The notes under the pieces are model-generated. The model was given only the letters and a program-made list of their open reading frames with translations. It had not been told where the DNA came from and made no database searches. The position numbers were made by a program, and so were the translations under genes. Below, in pieces: positions 30,652-42,857 of a stretch of DNA of 64,000 nt. Numbering within the stretch: position 1 is the first letter of the stretch; every line of letters begins with the position of its first letter. This DNA is from Ryuthela nishihirai (lineage: Eukaryota > Arthropoda > Arachnida > Araneae > Heptathelidae): assembly GCA_038380435.1 (NCBI GenBank), contig JAWZYU010000018.1:50183751-50247750 (forward strand), given 5' to 3'.

Positions 30652-32011
30652 AATTGATTTGGTTTGGTTTGCCTCTTGAGGCGCTATTTTGGCCATAATG
30701 GGCTAAATGGCCAAGCCACAAATTTCTCAAGGACGTTAGAGAAGGTGTGGGGAAGGGGATCCAGTGGAGAGCTCTTAGCAGATATTGTGGTGACCACCCC
30801 TTAGTATATTTAGGACGGCACACGCACTTAGGCCGTGATTCGTTTACTTACTGCCAAATCTAGGCAGTTCCCGGACCCAATATTCAAATTAACAGACATT
30901 TGCAATAATGCAAACTAAGATAATTTTACAGTTAACAAAAACACAACATTTCTTAACAAATTACTATTGAGACATTTTAGGCACACTAGTTCCCACTTTT
31001 GGGACAGTTTCAACAAACGCCCCTGGCGCGGCACTTTGCAATCAAGGGAATCATTCGTAGTGGTGGAGGATAAAAGTTTTATAACAGCTCATTAAAAGCG
31101 AGCCATTCGCTCAAAAGGTGAACAGTCCTTCAACAGTTTATGGTCCCAGTCGGGACAACGTGACGGTAGTGCATAGAACACATCCGTGTGGGAAAAACGA
31201 AACTAGATTCAACAAAATGTTCCCCCTACCTCATTTAGTCGTCCTTAGGGAGAAAGCACCGTCGCTAGGAAGTCCTGACTGGTAGCTGAGGGCACGTACT
31301 GTTCATCGCTCTTGCCGGCTACTCATCTGGCACTTTGGGAATCTGCAGCGCTCACTAGAGGGGACCGTCGCTGCCCACAACTCAGACAAGACGAAGGTCG
31401 AAAGTACAGTCTTTGATTTTTGCTTCTTTGGTTTTTATCTGCATGGCCTCCTGGTGGAGGTCACCTTGGCTGCTGGACGTGGACATTTCTCGTTGGTCAG
31501 GATGGACCGAAGTGCGAATCGTTCACCCATCTGGTGTTTTTCTTGCCAGCGACAGGTCACGTCGCTCACCCCCTGTGATACATGAGGGGGGAGGGGGATA
31601 ACTGACCCGTCGCGAACTTTCTACGCTGGCGGGTAGGTCCTTCCTCAACAGGAGATGAACGCAGAAAAATGCAACATTATGGAGCTTACTATCGCTGGAA
31701 GACAAAACGTACGAGACCCTTCGTGCCAACAGTCGTGTCCACAGGCTAAGATAACTATGGGCACGACAATATATAGAAGCCTTGCGTTAAAGCCATCCAG
31801 CGTGTTATTTAACGCAAACAGCGTATCGGGTTCATGGATTATGTCCAATCCGACGGATGGAGTCTTTTCCAGCACATCGGTGTCTCCTTTCTTACCAAGG
31901 GTAGAACGGGACTTAGCCCATATATTCCTCAGCACAGGCGCATTTCAGACTCGAAACTGGGAATTTCAGATTGCCCATTGCTCGCTGCCGACTTAGCCTA
32001 GTTCCGCCCCT
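30652..32011 (-). repeat. SINE-A copy split by a solo LTR
   Basis: The 3' part (30652-30785, 'ataatgggctaaatggcc') and the 5' part (31769-32011, 'gccatccagcgtgtta' to 'gctgccgacttagcc') are one reverse copy; the sequence continues when the LTR between them is removed. Confidence 0.8.
30786..31768. mobile_element. Putative solo LTR, 983 bp
   Basis: It interrupts SINE-A, starts TGTGGTGACC, ends GCACGACA and is flanked by ATAT on both sides (30782-30785, 31769-31772). TG...CA ends with a 4-bp duplication fit a Ty3/gypsy LTR. It is more GC-rich than its surroundings around 31.2-31.65 kb. I found no matching second LTR or internal region. Orientation is not clear. Confidence 0.7.
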
Positions 32012-34744
32012 TGGAAATTAAGGAAATAACTTCAAAATGAAATATGTATCGCGTTAGCATTCAGTGTTGGAACATAAGAAAGCCAACTGTATACAATGTT
32101 ATAATTACATCTCATAAGCAGCTGACATTAACACACTTTTAAACATCTAATTCAGCACCACGGAATATTATAATAATCTGTCCTGATATTTTGACATTCA
32201 TACTTTTTCGGGCATGAAACCCAGCGCCACACAATGTGACAATTAATTCGTTTAGGTTACTGGCAATCTAACTTTGGTAAACATGGAAACTAGTGCCAAA
32301 ATACGTTACAATTATCTAGCCTAAGATACGATTCGAGTATCGTTAACGTTGTTTTGATTTCGGCATGTTGTGAAACTACAAAGTATATCTTCATAGAAAA
32401 AATTAATTCCCCACACTGAGCTGCAGCTAACGGATGAGAAAAATTCGGATTCGGTGCCTATTTAACTAGGACAGGTCCAAAGCTCGTACCCATAATTTTG
32501 TTCCAGTTTCAGGGAGGCTCCGACAATTTAGGTTCGGGTGGGCGGTAGAAAAGTAAGACTTCAGTAGAGTTTTCCATTACTAAAATATTCCACCTAACAG
32601 GAAAGGTTAAAATGATATTCTATATGGAATACGATTTTTAGTTTTTTTAAATATATTTTTAGTATCGGACATAAAATATGAGGGTTAAATAAAATTATAC
32701 AAAGACAACTACTTTGGATATCAAAACAGGTAGATTTTGCAATCTCAAACAAAATTTTCTCCGCATATGCATCGACGACAAATTTCCGGGGGAGGGGGGG
32801 GGAGGTTCAGATTCCCAGGCCCCTGGATACGTCCTGGCATAGTGAAATTTTAAGTGATTTTCACCAAAATTAATTTCAAGTTCGAATTTACTGATGAACT
32901 TGTAAAAACTTTCTACACGTAAATTCGAACTTGTAAATTATTTTAAAACCTAGATTAAATATCTATTTTACTTTACTGTATACAACCAGGCTTGGTTTTG
33001 TATAAAGGAAACGATGTAAAATTTGAAATCCGAATACAGGAAACTGCCTCAGGGCGCCAATTTTAAGAGGCGCCAAATATTGAAAATAAATTACTGTTAA
33101 AAGAAATATAATATTAAATAAAATGTGTGATTATTTCCAATTTATTAAAATTATGTGATTTAAAAAAATTTATAAACCTAATTCGTTTTATTTTATCATA
33201 ACATAGGTACTTTGGGTTTTGAAGCAAGATGAAAAGACTACCAAAGAGCAGCCAATTTTACCTTGCCTCAGGCACCAAAATGCCTCGGCCCGTCCTTATA
33301 TTTAACCGTTAGCCTTCTCCACCAAAACATACAAGCAACACTTAGTTGCTAACGCGAGATACGGTCCCCTAGTGACGGCACCGAATGATGCCACTGATTG
33401 GCTACTTCCAGCATTACGTCCCCTGGAGGAGACTTGCGAAACTTCATTGTTTTATTATGTGACATTATGTGATTCTCTTTCCTATTATATTAGGATTGAT
33501 ACTTAAATGATTGTTTCTAGACCATGAGTTTTCTACATATGCAACGAATGGCGAACTTCAGTTATCAAAACTCGGTATGTCAACTGTAAACTAAGTTTTG
33601 CATTTTTTTTTAAACAGGGTTGAATTCTGTAATAAAGTAATTAATTTGCTTTATTAGGAAATTTCCTGTGAATTTCAAGAAATGAGATATTATGTGTTTT
33701 TTTTTTCTCTTTGTTATTAAAGAGTTTCGAGATTTTTGCGAGTAGTTGTACTTAGTTGCAAGGTTTTAATATTATTTTCTTTGGGCAACTGTGTATAATA
33801 ACTTAGCGAGTTTAATTGTCACGAAGATGTATATACTTTGCAATAATTATTAATTCAACATGCATTAGTCGAAAGTTTTTAAGTGATATTTTATTTTCTG
33901 TTGATGCTACAGTGGGACTCATTATTCACGATAACGTCAAGTTTAATATTTATAAATAGCTAGTCTAACGATTTAAATTGCAGTGTTGTTAAACTGGCAT
34001 GAATTTCAGAGAAGAAACAAAACACACAGCGACAGATGTGTTGGAGTGAGTAAATCATCAAGAATAACAAACGATTCTGCAGAAAGTAACAATCCAATGT
34101 TCGTGATTCGTTTTCAGATTTACATTCATGACATGTTTTTTTGTTGTAATCAGTAATGAGGTTAATGAAGCAACACATTTAATGGACTGAAATTTTTGAT
34201 TAATCAACTTATAAATATTGAGGAAATTTGCTTCATTCATTCACTGTTTTTTCTGGGTTTTTTTGTATTAGAGTAAAAATGAATTGGTTCCTTTTAAGGA
34301 GATCAATATAAAGCACATCAGCGGCGAAGCGTAGTGGAAGCAATTGAAACAATGAGACTGCGCAGTTGACGAAACAATTATTCTCGTATATCATTGGCTG
34401 ATTGAACTATCAGTCATCAATCGATAATGCAATTTTTGATCCTGACACTATTGGCTAATTGACAAGTAACTGGCAATTCTGAAAATCAATCACCTGTGAG
34501 AATCACCGATGTCTCAACAAAAGCACAGCATTACACTGTCAGTGGATAAACTTACACTTACTGGACATAAAAATGGGAACACTTCCATGTTATATTTATA
34601 TGAAGCTAGATTCAGCGCTCAGTTCCTCTTTAAACATTTTAATGGAAAAATGTAACGAGATATATTTGATTGAATTTTTAATTTATCTAAACCTCGCTTT
34701 TCAACAGCATCTGTTCAACAGGGCCGTACTATCCAATAAGTTGG
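32012..34744. other. Intergenic DNA, no gene seen
   Basis: About 33.04-33.31 kb holds 'gcctcagggcgcca' and 'tgcctcaggcacc', perhaps the ends of a small DNA-transposon relic. A G run at 32790-32810 sits next to 'ggttcagattcccagg'. The rest is AT-rich without a readable ORF. Confidence 0.4.
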
Positions 34745-34926
34745 ATTGCGTTTTCTCTAACTGCACGTTTTTTTCACACAATGGGCTAAATGGGCAGTTC
34801 ATAAGGACCCCAAGGCTCAGAGAAGATTTGTAAAGACCACCCACTGGACAGCTGTTAGGAGACATTGTTCTTTATGGTGCCCAGGGTATGACTGTCCTGC
34901 ATACAGCCTCAAGGCTTAACTCCCCT
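34745..34926 (-). repeat. SINE-A fragment with internal deletion
   Basis: Reverse 3' half ('cacaatgggctaaatggg', 'cccactggacagctgtta'); the stretch that normally follows is missing before 'tgttctttatggtgc'. Confidence 0.75.
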
Positions 34927-35046
34927 AACTCCCTTTACAAACCACAATTTACTGCAAGAACATACACATACATATTTTGGTTTACAAAGTTACCTGTAAA
35001 TCTATATTGGCTTCCGATTTGACAAGATGATCTTTCCAGATGTAAG

Positions 35047-35133
35047 CCAGTGTTGTAAGACCACTAAACCAACAGGCTCTAACTTTTTTACACTAATATA
35101 ACTTATTAGTTTAGTGGTCTTAGAACACTGTGG
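35047..35133. repeat. Stem-loop with ~24-bp arms
   Basis: 'gtgttgtaagaccactaaac' at 35050-35069 pairs with the complement of 'gtttagtggtcttagaacac' at 35109-35128, leaving a ~38-base AT-rich loop. It lies just past the 3' end of the P-like transposase relic. Confidence 0.75.
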
Positions 35134-37077
35134 CATATTAATTTAATTAATTAAGCTAATAGACATAAAATTCATTTCCTTAAAATCATCTTTAAAATCC
35201 AAATCGGTTATTTTAATTTTGCCACTTGACTTAGTGGGAAATTTCAACAATGACTGCACTCTTAATTTTGTTTCACAGGTTTCTTTCGTTAGCATACCAG
35301 TTGTGCAACTCAAATGCTCCCATTTACCTAGCCAATTCAGGAAAGAATTCAGAAATGAGACATTTTCATCTGACTTTGAACACATTAATGGCATTTAGTG
35401 TTTGTTATTCAAGCGTTCACCTTTAAATGGTGATTTTACAATTATCATATGACACCATGTTAAAATAATCTTAAGGAAATCTTAGTAATGTAACAATTTT
35501 TGCTTTTCTCCTATTTCTAAAAGTCCATTAACTACAAAGTCTTTAAAAGAATTTAAGACTAATTTAACATTTGTCTCTCAAGGTTACTTGGGTTCAAAGC
35601 TTTATACGGCAGATTAAATCCATATTTTAACAATGGTTTTTTTTCAATTTTATGCAGTTCTTTAAGGGTTGATAAGGATGCAGTTTTGAACGATGAAATA
35701 CTATTTCCATTATTTACAAAATGTGGATATTACATGCATTTTTTTATTTAGCCAGTTATTTCTGATACACTTCAACAAATGAACTTGGTCAGTAAGAAAA
35801 AAAATAAAGGTCTTAATTTATCTGATGGATATGCAATTTCAACTTTAGGGGGAGAAAGAAATAATGACATACTCTTACGATTGATATAATTATTTTCAGC
35901 TACGACACATGTCACAAAAAGAAACAATTTCTTTCAAACCAATGATAATTTTTTAATAATACTGTAAAGAATATCAGCATTTTTTATTTTGGCTGGTAAT
36001 ACATGAACTACATCTTTGTAGTTGGAAAGCAAACTAGTTATCAAAAATACATGGACACTGGTTGCCATGTTTTGTGTGTCAAATGATAGAGCAAAAATGT
36101 TATCACATTTGAAATCTAAATACTGCTTGAGACGAATTTCATCAAGCATTAAAATCACTTTTTTATCTGTATCACTCAAAAAAGAATATTTTTGCCTGAC
36201 ATATGATAAAAAAATTTGAATCTACTTTTTCTACAGCAGGATTGACATTGAAGCGAGGACAAATGTGCTGAATAGTATTAGGATGTGGTAATTTAATGTT
36301 TCCACTTTGTCTAAAAAAAATATATGCATGAGGAGCCATGCTAAAAAAAAGTGAAGTAAAAATCATCATATCTGATGAATACTATGAACCATATCCATTT
36401 AATTCAAATAGCATCAACTCTTTTTCAATGAATTTTAAGTGATTGTTGTTACTTTTATCAAATAGCCGAAGTGCTTTCAAAATATTACACATTAAATCAA
36501 TACTATGTCTAATATTACTTTCAAGAGTTTTAACCCTTATTGAACAATTTAAAAGACCATTTAAAACATCAATATGACTGATTTTTAGAGTAAAATTATA
36601 TTTTCCAACTTTGGACTGCTCATTATCTTTTTCATATGCTCTCACCATAAGCTCAGAATTAACAACAGAAAATTTTACTATGGGAGCAGGATCACTTATA
36701 TTATTTAATATCAAAAGCAAATCATTTTTACATAATACAGTCCATATGTGAACGTCTATGAAGTGCACTTTGAAAACAGATTATGAATTAATAAAAATGT
36801 TCTTTTCATGTCATATTCAGCTTTCTCTCTTGCACTAGATTCTGATCCTTTTTTGAGTGCAGATTCTTCACGTTGCTTTCTTTTGCTTTGAGGACTTTCT
36901 CTCCTGGATGTAGGAGTAGAAGAGAGATATGCTGGAAAATTTGGCAGTTTTGACGGAATGCTACCAGGAATTAGTCTGGGGACTTTCAACTGCACAGTAA
37001 CCGTCATACCAGTTTTCTCATCGAATGCACTTGGAACATCTTTGAAAATCACTCTCTTTGAAGTGTAATTCAGAAAC

Positions 37078-38592
37078 CTAGACAGTTAGATGAACACTAT
37101 TAAGTGTGTTGTGCTTGATATGTTAAAGTGTTTTTTCGTCTGATTGTTACTGATCAATTAAGCTTAAATTATAACACCGTTGTGTTATTCCAGTTGTATA
37201 TATTTTATAAAAATAGTAAGAAAAGTAAAAATTATTGTAAATTGTCAAAAGTCCAAAGATGTCAACAAATAAAGTTTCTCTGTGTTTCGAGAGATGCAAA
37301 CTTGAATTATATTGTTCAAGTGAGTAGAATAATTGCAAAAAATATTGGATGCATTAAAATATATCTAGAATTACAAATATAAGACAATGATGAATTTGTA
37401 TTATGCATTAGTTCATTCCTACAGTATTTATGGTATCTGTGTTTAATGAAACACCAATACTAGAAACTTTCTATATCTTGCAGAAACCTAATTTGAGACA
37501 TATTTTACATTTGACTTAAAAAATAACTTAAAATTCTCTGTCGTTGAGCAATAAAAATTTAAAGTTTATTCATCAAACTATTTGTACGTTAAAAGTTTTC
37601 AGGAGACAACCAGAAGCTTTTCGCAGACCTAACGTCACCACATAACTTCACTTCACTGAAGACGGAGCGCTGTCTTTGCTCCGAAAAGCTTCTGAGTTTT
37701 TTCCTAAAAACTTTTAACATGCAAATAGATTGAAGGATAAACTTTAAAATTGCATTGCTCAACGATAAAGATTTTTAAGTTATTTTTAATTAATTTCTGA
37801 GCACGAAGGTCCTTTTAATTATTAATGACTTATAATGATCCAGTAAAGCATTTTGCGGGCAATAGTAATTTGCCTTTTTCGCTCTATGATTTCTCTACAT
37901 AAACAATTTTGTTATACTATGTATATTTGTAGTTGAAATGATCAATCACTACATAATTTATTTTACACAGGCATTCATTATTTATTCAAAATGCACAAAT
38001 TTTACCTGATGACTATGGCATTCAAACATTAACTAATGAATGGTATATAACCTGTTCTCTTGAAAATGATTAAACCTAAGTAAAACCTTAAAACTGTGAG
38101 GAAACTGTGAAAATCAGATTTGCAGAAACCTAAGACACTTTCAAGTAAAAGTTAAGAGATAGGGGTTTCTAAATGCATAGTTCATTCCTGATATTTCCCA
38201 AGGGTATTATTTAAATAAACTTTAAATTTACATGTCCATCCAAATTATTAATGAGTGACTAATGCTCTGTATTATATATATATATATGTTGTTTTGTGAT
38301 CACTATTTCTTAAACCTATATTTCACACAACTTTATAAAAAACTCATATTCAATACCCTCCCCTCAGCCAAAACAACCACGATGCAAATAGTAAAGGATA
38401 AATAAATAATTGTGACTAAACGTATAGAAGTTAATTTATATAAATGTATGACACAATATACTCTTCACAATTATCATTCAAACAATTTTATATACTCTTG
38501 CCAAATATTGCAATTTTGCTACGATTTCAGCAATCACAAAATTCTATCACAAATATACTTGCTATTATACAAAGGCAAAAAAATCGACATAC
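37078..38592 (-). other. Intron of the THAP/P-like gene
   Basis: Donor GTATGT and acceptor TGTCTAG fit splice consensus, and joining the flanks keeps the THAP reading frame (TKFSK then VSELHF). Length 1515 bp. It contains a long palindrome (37515-37790). Confidence 0.7.
37515..37790. repeat. ~275-bp palindromic (foldback) element
   Basis: Left arm about 37515-37632 pairs with right arm about 37672-37790. Matching pieces include 'cgttgagcaat', 'taaagtttat', 'gttaaaagttttcaggag' and 'agaagcttttcg' against the complement. The loop is ~40 bases. No ORF; looks like a foldback MITE or an inverted duplication. Confidence 0.8.
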
Positions 38593-38924
38593 CTTGCTAA
38601 ATTTTGTTACTGTGAAGTTTTCTCTTCTTATTGGTAGATGACATTTTCTGTACAACCCTTCATCTTGGGGAAAACTATAAACGCGCACTTTTCTTGAATT
38701 TTTAGTTTCCTCTACAGCCAGGAACAGAACAAGGATGAGGCATTTCTTCAAAAACTGATTCACAAGTAAAAACTTGATCACAGACAAATATAAACGCCAC
38801 TTCGAACACAACATTAGAAAATCCCGCTAACAAACACACAAGCAGCTACGGGGTGTCAAGATGTCAGATCCACGAATACTGACGTCAGAACGTGTGACGT
38901 CACCAGTGAAAAGGCTTACATTCA

Positions 38925-39022
38925 GTGGAGATAAACCTCAACGCTGCCACAGGTAGGACTCGAACTTGGAACTGCAAGATCACGAGCCTGGCGCGATATC
39001 GACTGAGTCAACATCTCCTCCC
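38925..39022 (-). repeat. SINE-A 5' head fragment
   Basis: 'ggagataaacctcaacgctg', 'aggactcgaacttgg' and 'gcgcgatatcgactgagtca' are the tRNA-like head and start of the body in reverse. Confidence 0.75.
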
Positions 39023-39629
39023 CTGTTATCCAATAGGCACAGTAAGCACTGTATAAAGGCCCTGTTTCTTCATTTGCACAATAACAACTGTAACAAAGAT
39101 CTCTTCTTGAATAAATAGCGTCTAAATCAGCTATTAAGGTGTGTTATATATCGGTTTTCTATGCAGAAAAAAATTATGGAAGATAAATTTGATCAGAATC
39201 GAATTTGATACACAGGTAAAATTGCATCCGCCAAAGTGCCTACGAATAGGCCTTAGGACCTATGATGACTTTAATCCGTCTTTGCTGCTCAGCAGTAAGT
39301 TAAAATAGCTGGAATATATAATGACTAAAATAATAATTCATTTGAATTCACACAGGTTAAAATGAAAGCACTAACTGTTATTGTATTAAATTTTACTAAA
39401 ATGTGTAAACGTGCTTATAGTAACTTGTTTAATAATTAGTTCAATTTTCATCAAATTTTGATGGCTTTTGGAGAACAAGATGTTATTTTTAAATATTCTA
39501 ACTTCCGTAACTCTTTTAAAACTTAGTAAATATTTTTGAAAAATTAAGATTAAAAAAAAATGTTTCAGATCTTTTATCACTTTTAGTCATATTTTTTCAT
39601 AAAAATAATATTTAATAAATTACTAAACT

Positions 39630-39835
39630 CCGATGGGAAGCGGTTTTGCTCCGTTGTAATCTGATGTTCCCAGGTTCGATTCCTAACAGTGAATGCCTTG
39701 AGAAAATGCTGGATGTCTTTGACGGCAGGCTTCCATCTATCTACTAACAGTTGTCAGTGACTTTTAGATCCTGTGGCCTAGCCATTTAACTCACTATGTG
39801 CAAACAAAGGCCGCTGAGAAAAAGTCAAACTAAGC
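39630..39835 (+). repeat. SINE-A copy with large internal deletion
   Basis: Head ('gtaatctgatgttcccagg', 'gttcgattcc') joins directly to the 3' part ('gctggatgtctttgacgg', 'tggcctagccatttaac'), losing about 180 bp of the middle. Confidence 0.7.
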
Positions 39836-40235
39836 TTCGAATGTCTTTCGTTTGACATAAAATGAAAATGTGACTATTTCTTGCCAATTACGTGTATGTA
39901 CCAGTTGTATAGCCTGTGATAAAAACTAGAAAAACCTAAAATTTGGCATACTCCTACTTATAGAAGAATTCCCTCTTTTGAAGACGTTTTTCTGTAAATT
40001 TGGTAACTCTTCAATATTTTGCCAAAATTCTGAATAGTTCATATACTTTCAATTTACACAATTTCTTGTCACCTGCAAAAATAAACAAATGCAATATTTT
40101 ATTTTTTTTAGTTTTAACGTTAGCAAAGTTTTTAATTCGTTGCACCGTGATTTGTGCAAGGTTTGATTTCATGCACTCTTTCTTAATACTAACTCGGTGA
40201 AAAAAGTGTATTTTATGTTTCATAACGGGCATTTC
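39836..40235. other. AT-rich DNA, nothing recognised
   Basis: Short opposing ORFs overlap here without domain features. Confidence 0.4.
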
Positions 40236-40590
40236 TTTCTTTATCTCGTTTTCTTTGAAAACGAGATAATAGTTTCGCTTTGTCGTCTGTCTCTCTGTCT
40301 GTCCATCTGCAGACATCGAACGTTTTTTGTTTACAGAGATAAATGAAAAGTTCTTTTTGCGTTTGAAGGTATTGATGAAATATTACGATATGCACTTTCC
40401 GAATCTCAAAAAAGCTATAATTATACCCTCTAGCGGCAGAAAAGTTTAAAAATTCCAATATTTCAAACGAATATTGCAACCGATGTATTTACACTAGAAA
40501 TTTGAAATTTTGGTAGTGGAATGTGAAGGTTACGAAGTTTCCATTGTCGACAATGAGTTAATCCCTTAGACCCAGAGGGGGTGGTAAAAC
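40236..40590. repeat. Repeat family R3 copy with a perfect hairpin at its edge
   Basis: 'atctcgttttctttgaaaacgagat' at about 40244-40268 is a perfect short palindrome. It is followed by 'agtttcgctttgtcgtctgt', 'ataattataccctctagcgg', 'tttgaaattttggtagtgg' and 'gacccagagggggtgg'. The same order appears in R3 copies at 9.5-10.3 and 11.2-11.6 kb. Confidence 0.65.
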
Positions 40591-41635
40591 ACATCATTTT
40601 AGTTTAAGAAGATTATTGTTTGTTTTTAGAGATAAATTTGTGGAAATGTTTGTGGAATTCTTGTTTGAAAAGGGCCGTCTGCCTGGAGTAGAATGCATTC
40701 ACTAAATTTATCAAGGTGTGTCATGTATTAAATGAAAAAATAAATAAAGGGCCTTCTGTGCTGGCCGAAAGGTATAGCTGCACAAAAATATGTCTATAAA
40801 AAGTGACACATATGCGTTTTGGTGTCTATAAACTCCTTTTTACCTATCTTCCTGTTGTTTTTCGCTCGTGTTTTGTCGGTTTGACATTTTATCGTTATTT
40901 GGATTTGTCAGTTTATTGGTTTCCGAATTTGTCAAAACTATTGTTCTACCATATCTTCCGAAATTTAGGGAAAAACTTAATGATTTATGTTTGAAATAAT
41001 AGCTTGTGACGCGGGAGTATCATAGGCTATAAAAATTAACCCTAAACGCTTTCTACACCCCTAAAAAGGGGAAATAGAAAAGCATTTTTTGGCTAATTAA
41101 TACATGCTTTGTTCCAGGGGACGGAGCGATTAGCGTGTTCATGCTTTTCTCTACTTCAGCATATTTCTGTAAGCCCTTGCAGCTTTTTTTTTTTACAAGG
41201 ATAAACAAAATTGTCCTTTTTACCGTTTTCAAAATCTACTGGTCACCCTACTATAGTCCAACTCAAGAAAAAAACACTAAAAACATGTGTTGCAGAGAGT
41301 TATAGGCAACTCTGGCAAAAAAAAATGATATCGTAATCAGTATGATCACTAGGCTTGTATAACAATCGGGAGAATATTTTTATTTGGTTTTTCAAAATTG
41401 CAAAGACTATTCATCAGATTTTTTTCAAGATTCCTCAGTTCTTTTAAAGATTTAGGGGTTTAATTGCATGGTAAATATACCAGTCATCAAATTATCTACT
41501 ATGATGTTTTTCAGAATGCTATTATTTCGCGTTGAAACAAGGAAATACAGCTAACATTTAAATAGCGCATAAAATGAAACAAGAGTCATTCCTTTATATA
41601 TCAGATGAAATCTGAACATAATTAATAAATTGAGG
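40591..41635. other. Intergenic DNA, no gene seen
   Basis: A 63-codon ORF at 40803-40994 is hydrophobic but has no family resemblance. Nothing else is readable. Confidence 0.4.
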
Positions 41636-41975
41636 AGGGAGGTGAGCGGCGATTGGTCCGTAATCGTAATCCGTAGTTCCCAGATTGCAGTTCTAACTGT
41701 TCCAGCTTTGAAATTTCTCTCCGCTAAACTTCTGCCCTGCGGTGTATAAGACCTGGGACATCGACAGACTTGTAAAGGCTCCTGTCCGTCGGATGGGACG
41801 TTAAGCCATGGTCCGGCTTCAGGAGAGCCTTACCCTGTGCCCGTTAAAGAACACGTTGGATGGCCTTAACGTTAGACTTCCGTCTGTCTTCTAACAGTTA
41901 TCTATGGTTCCTTATGACCTGGCCATTACCCCGTTGTGTGCAAAAAAATTGCTGCTCAGAAGTGAAATAAACCTT
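41636..41975 (+). repeat. SINE-A copy, near full length
   Basis: Degenerate head 'cgtaatccgtagttccc', intact centre 'gtccgtcggatgggacgtta' and 'gcccgttaaagaacacg', then the 3' end 'gctcagaagtgaaataaacc'. Confidence 0.85.
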
Positions 41976-42857
41976 CCAAACAGAAAAATGAGTATCATAC
42001 AAATTTTGAGACCATCTTCTATATATAGAATTATTCTTCTCTACATATAACATTTCCATATATATTCTAAAGGAAATCGTTGTGTTCTATATAATATTTA
42101 CATTTCCTATTTCCTTTTAGACCTGGTTGCGTGTGTTTCGTTAATTTATATTTTCTCGAAAACAATTTCTCTTCTTCCAGATGCTTGGAAACACGAAGGC
42201 AGAAGCTTGTCTTTGATTCACTGTAGAAACGTTTCTTAGAAATCTCATTCGAAACAAAACTTCCATCATTTTTACTGAAGAACATGCAGTTACTGAATTT
42301 TTCAAGAAAAAAAAATAATAATATTGTAACTAAAAAGGCTTTGTTTTCTATTACAGCTGTCACGGAAATAAAACGAACAGTTTGCAATATTTTAAATCGG
42401 TTTCGTTACTTTTGCGTTTCGTTTACATCTGCCGGCTTAATAAATTGTTCCAGCTCACATATTTCAGACTGCCATTGATCTTCGTTTTTCCTACTGTTTT
42501 CGTTTTGCAAAAGACGGATGTTTTTGATTTGTTATCTTGGTTTATTTTTTGCATAAAGAATCTAACTCTCATGTTGAAAAATAACGCATAGCTTCCGATG
42601 GTATGCATTTGATGGAAATTTTATTTTGGTGTCGTATTTCCTAACATGAAGCAAAAAATTTAATTAATGTATTCCGTGGTACGTAACAGAATTATTTATT
42701 TCGTTTTTATGTATATAAATAGTTTAAAATAATAATAGTTTAAAATAAAACGCAAAAAATATACCAAGAGAAGCTAAAGCTACAATCACAATATAAGGCA
42801 ATATTTGTTACAATTAGCAACTCACTGGTTTCAGATAACTCTTCACTTTTGGGACGT

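Larger units (their letters stand above)
35143..38743 (-). pseudogene. THAP/P-element-type transposase gene, degenerate, with one visible intron
   Basis: Exon 1 starts at ATG 38743 with 'MPHPCSVPGC', giving the first two zinc-ligand Cys of a THAP domain. After a frameshift it reads 'RVYSFPQDEG' and 'IRRENFTVTKFSK'. It ends at CAAG|GTATGT (38593/38592). Exon 2 begins at 37077 after ...TAG with 'VSELHFKESDF', which completes the THAP pattern; the usual Cys of VC-x2-H is Ser here. 'GSIPSKLPNFPAYLS' follows in another frame. The P-transposase body continues to 35143: 'WTVLCKNDLLLIL', 'LMLDEIRLKQYLDFK', 'YKDVVHVLPAKIKNADILYS', 'RPLFFL...VHLLKCIRNNWLN', 'WLGKWE'. At least four frameshifts or stops. 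Dead. Confidence 0.8.

Noticed and set aside
31413..31996. ORFs in the GC-richer part near 31.5-32.0 kb
   Set aside because: They fall within the putative solo LTR or cross into the SINE; no protein features.
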